Assembly: GCF_000350225.1 (NCBI RefSeq) | Contig: NW_005179118.1 | Span: 86,869 to 150,868, forward strand | From: Chondrus crispus | Lineage: Eukaryota > Rhodophyta > Florideophyceae > Gigartinales > Gigartinaceae | DNA length: 64,000 nucleotides | Direction of reading: 5' to 3' | Shown here: positions 62,272 to 64,000 of the stretch, piece by piece | Layout of the letters: each line of letters starts with the position of its first letter | Position numbering within the stretch: position 1 is the stretch's first letter | Notes under the pieces: model-generated | The model's database searches: none | What the model saw: the letters and a program-made list of their open reading frames with translations, nothing else | Told to the model about the DNA's origin: nothing | Position numbers and translations under genes: made by a program

Positions 62272-63068
62272 AAATCGATTTCCATTGAGAACTTGCTTCT
62301 ATGCCCCTAATGTTCAATCACGTTGTACAAGTTCAGATCCCATCAGGCAATAGTTGCATGGAAGGAAAGGGTCTGGTTGTTTTTGTATGGTGGGCTCAGA
62401 GTGTCTTTGTCGTTCATTAAAATGGGCCCTGGCGTCCATATGGTCAGGGGCTGGGGTATAGCCCGCCGACTCCCTTGACCATCGAACGAGCAGTAAGTAC
62501 AACACGTAACTACGAAAACAATTCAGTGTATCCACAACAGTCGGGGTGCAACAATGAAAAACAGTTGTAGAATGATGTTCACTGCGGCAACGACAACAAC
62601 ATTGCTGTTCCCACTGTGCAGTGAGCAAATAAACAAACTGTCGGAAACAGACGCTCACTAAGCTTGGCTCTATTCTCAATCTCAAGGCGGACTATTGCAG
62701 GGGATTAGTGTGTACTGCAAAACCAGCACTTGTACGTATCAAACAATTGCCTATCTGTACCGCGAACATGGAATATTATAAAAAAGAGGACTGAACAGAC
62801 CCATCGGGTGTGACAAAAGCCGCTCAAGTGGACGTACCACAACTCCTATGTACGGAAGAAAAGGCGCCGTCCGACTTCACTCTTCTCTAAATGACAGTCC
62901 TAAGTTTCATGACCCAAATCTTACAAATTCGTTACACCCCTCGGAATTGTTAACATATATGTGGTGTATCAGACCAAAAAGAGATTCATTTTTATAGACC
63001 AAACAATCCATAAAGATTCAATGCACTTCTCCGCATAGTGTATTTACAGGTGCTCCATCATACTATAA
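62272..63068. other. Spacer between genes A2 and B2
   Basis: Near-identical to 40570-41366; no gene supported. Confidence 0.4.
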
Positions 63069-63485
63069 TGGATTGATCTTTATAGACCAATCAAGCTGTA
63101 AAGCAGCAAATTCAATACACCTCTCGACATATCCAAATTATATGTGCTGCATCAGCCTAATAATATAATATCGTTTATAGATCAATCAATCATTACAGAC
63201 CAATCAAGATACAAAGAAGCAAATTCCATGCACCTCTCGACATAGCCAAATTAGATGTGCAGCATCAGCCTAGTAATATAATACCCTTTATAGACCAATC
63301 GATCATTACAAATCCACATCTGTACATGCGATCACGAATAATCGTGAAACCAGCGCACACTGCTCTAAAAATGATGTTTTGCAAAAATGTTAGAATTCTT
63401 AGAATGATGTTTGGCAATAATATCCCAGTGTTTAATCTATACAACGATTTGATAGTCACGCCTTTGTCCAAGTTCGAAAAGTCAA
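63069..63485 (+). repeat. Upstream cassette of gene B2
   Basis: Counterpart of 41345-41780, followed by a TATA box at 63517. Confidence 0.8.
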
Positions 63486-63568
63486 ACAAAGCACTCAACA
63501 CCACCTAGGTGTTGCATATAAACAGACTAACGTTATCAGTGCAGCGGGAAGACGCACCTTCGACAACC

Positions 63569-64000
63569 ATGGCATCTCTTTCCCTATTGAATCGCCATGA
63601 GTGGCTCTACCAGCGCGCCATGACTTTACCAGTTTCTTTTGGACCCCCTGGTTATCTTCGGAATGTCTGCATCAGCTTGCTTCTGGCATGCCCTCCTGGT
63701 TCAGAGCAGTCGAGGGCCCAAGTTATTCAAGCCCTGCAGTCAGGATTGCTTGCCGATGACAAGGCGCTGAACATGGCATCTCTACGTTCTTCGCTTCTAG
63801 AAATTGACCTGTTAAGGGACATTTGCTCGCACTACCGTTGTCTTATGACGCCTCTCTCTATCGTCGTTGCTCTTCCATTTCGATATGTCTCTGATTCAGT
63901 TTTTTTCGACATCGCTTGGTTTGCATCCGTCTTTTACAAGTTCAGTCCTTACCAAGTCATAGCACTTCTGCATGACTTTGAGGATGCTAGTTCGGAACAT
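63569..64000 (+). CDS. Gene B2: paralogue of B1, runs off the window
   Basis: ATG at 63569 in the same context as B1; 144 codons are visible and open, with a handful of substitutions relative to B1. Motifs EIDLLRDICSHYRC and LLHDFEDASSEH are present. The last few codons and the stop are outside the window. Confidence 0.65.
   Translation, partial: MASLSLLNRHEWLYQRAMTLPVSFGPPGYLRNVCISLLLACPPGSEQSRAQVIQALQSGLLADDKALNMASLRSSLLEIDLLRDICSHYRCLMTPLSIVVALPFRYVSDSVFFDIAWFASVFYKFSPYQVIALLHDFEDASSEH

Overview
The window looks like nuclear DNA of a eukaryote with a repeat-rich genome. Evidence: GT-AG introns with CTAAC-type branch sites (coiled-coil gene at 17.2-19.3 kb, ABC gene at 57.5 kb), TATA boxes 50-125 bp before start codons, a GATA zinc finger, a WD40 gene, LTR, pogo-like and tyrosine-recombinase elements, and no operons or ribosome binding sites. 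Genes that still look intact are mostly intronless and sit as islands between repeats. My best guess is a florideophyte red alga (Chondrus-like); a fungus or another alga is not excluded.

Layout. 0-5.2 kb: the 3' part of an LTR retrotransposon with a complete 600-bp 3' LTR and a 939-codon ORF antisense to the element; it has inserted into the gag gene of a second retroelement (5.2-6.6 kb). 6.6-12.4 kb: decayed material (HTH/pogo-like remnant, palindromes, an ABC-transporter ATPase fragment) and a broken Uma2-family nuclease gene with its coiled-coil tail. 12.4-24.7 kb: AT-rich repeats, a multi-exon coiled-coil pseudogene, a small coiled-coil gene, a MITE-like element, an MTA/SAH-deaminase-like pseudogene cut by a ~555-bp satellite array. 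24.7-29.7 kb: G-rich minisatellite, one copy of a dispersed unit, then an apparently intact tyrosine recombinase (Crypton-like). 29.7-34 kb: ABC 3' flank without its gene, a broken Cys-rich gene between the two halves of repeat R1, and a secreted-protein start cut by R1. 33.7-35 kb: WD40 gene behind an 18-bp tandem array. 35-38.6 kb: low-complexity ORFs and repeats. 38.7-42.3 kb: repeat R1 plus two related genes of an unrecognised family, each behind the same upstream cassette; this block recurs almost identically at 60.6-64.0 kb, where the window ends inside the fourth gene. 42.8-51.35 kb: minisatellite, an acidic/basic protein gene and a higher-order tandem array alternating 1.72-kb and 1.0-kb units. 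51.35-54.5 kb: no recognised gene. 54.7-56.1 kb: GATA factor. 56.8-59.8 kb: repeat R1, a pogo-type terminus, and the C-terminal half of an ABCB/MDR gene with one intron and one apparent frameshift. 60.47 kb: a perfect 45-nt palindrome.

The genes do not form a pathway. The main themes are serial insertion and duplication: several good protein families are present as pseudogenes with single lesions, while a few genes (tyrosine recombinase, GATA factor, WD40 C-terminal part, the 198/149-residue family, the antisense ORF) remain open. All alignments and counts were made by eye.
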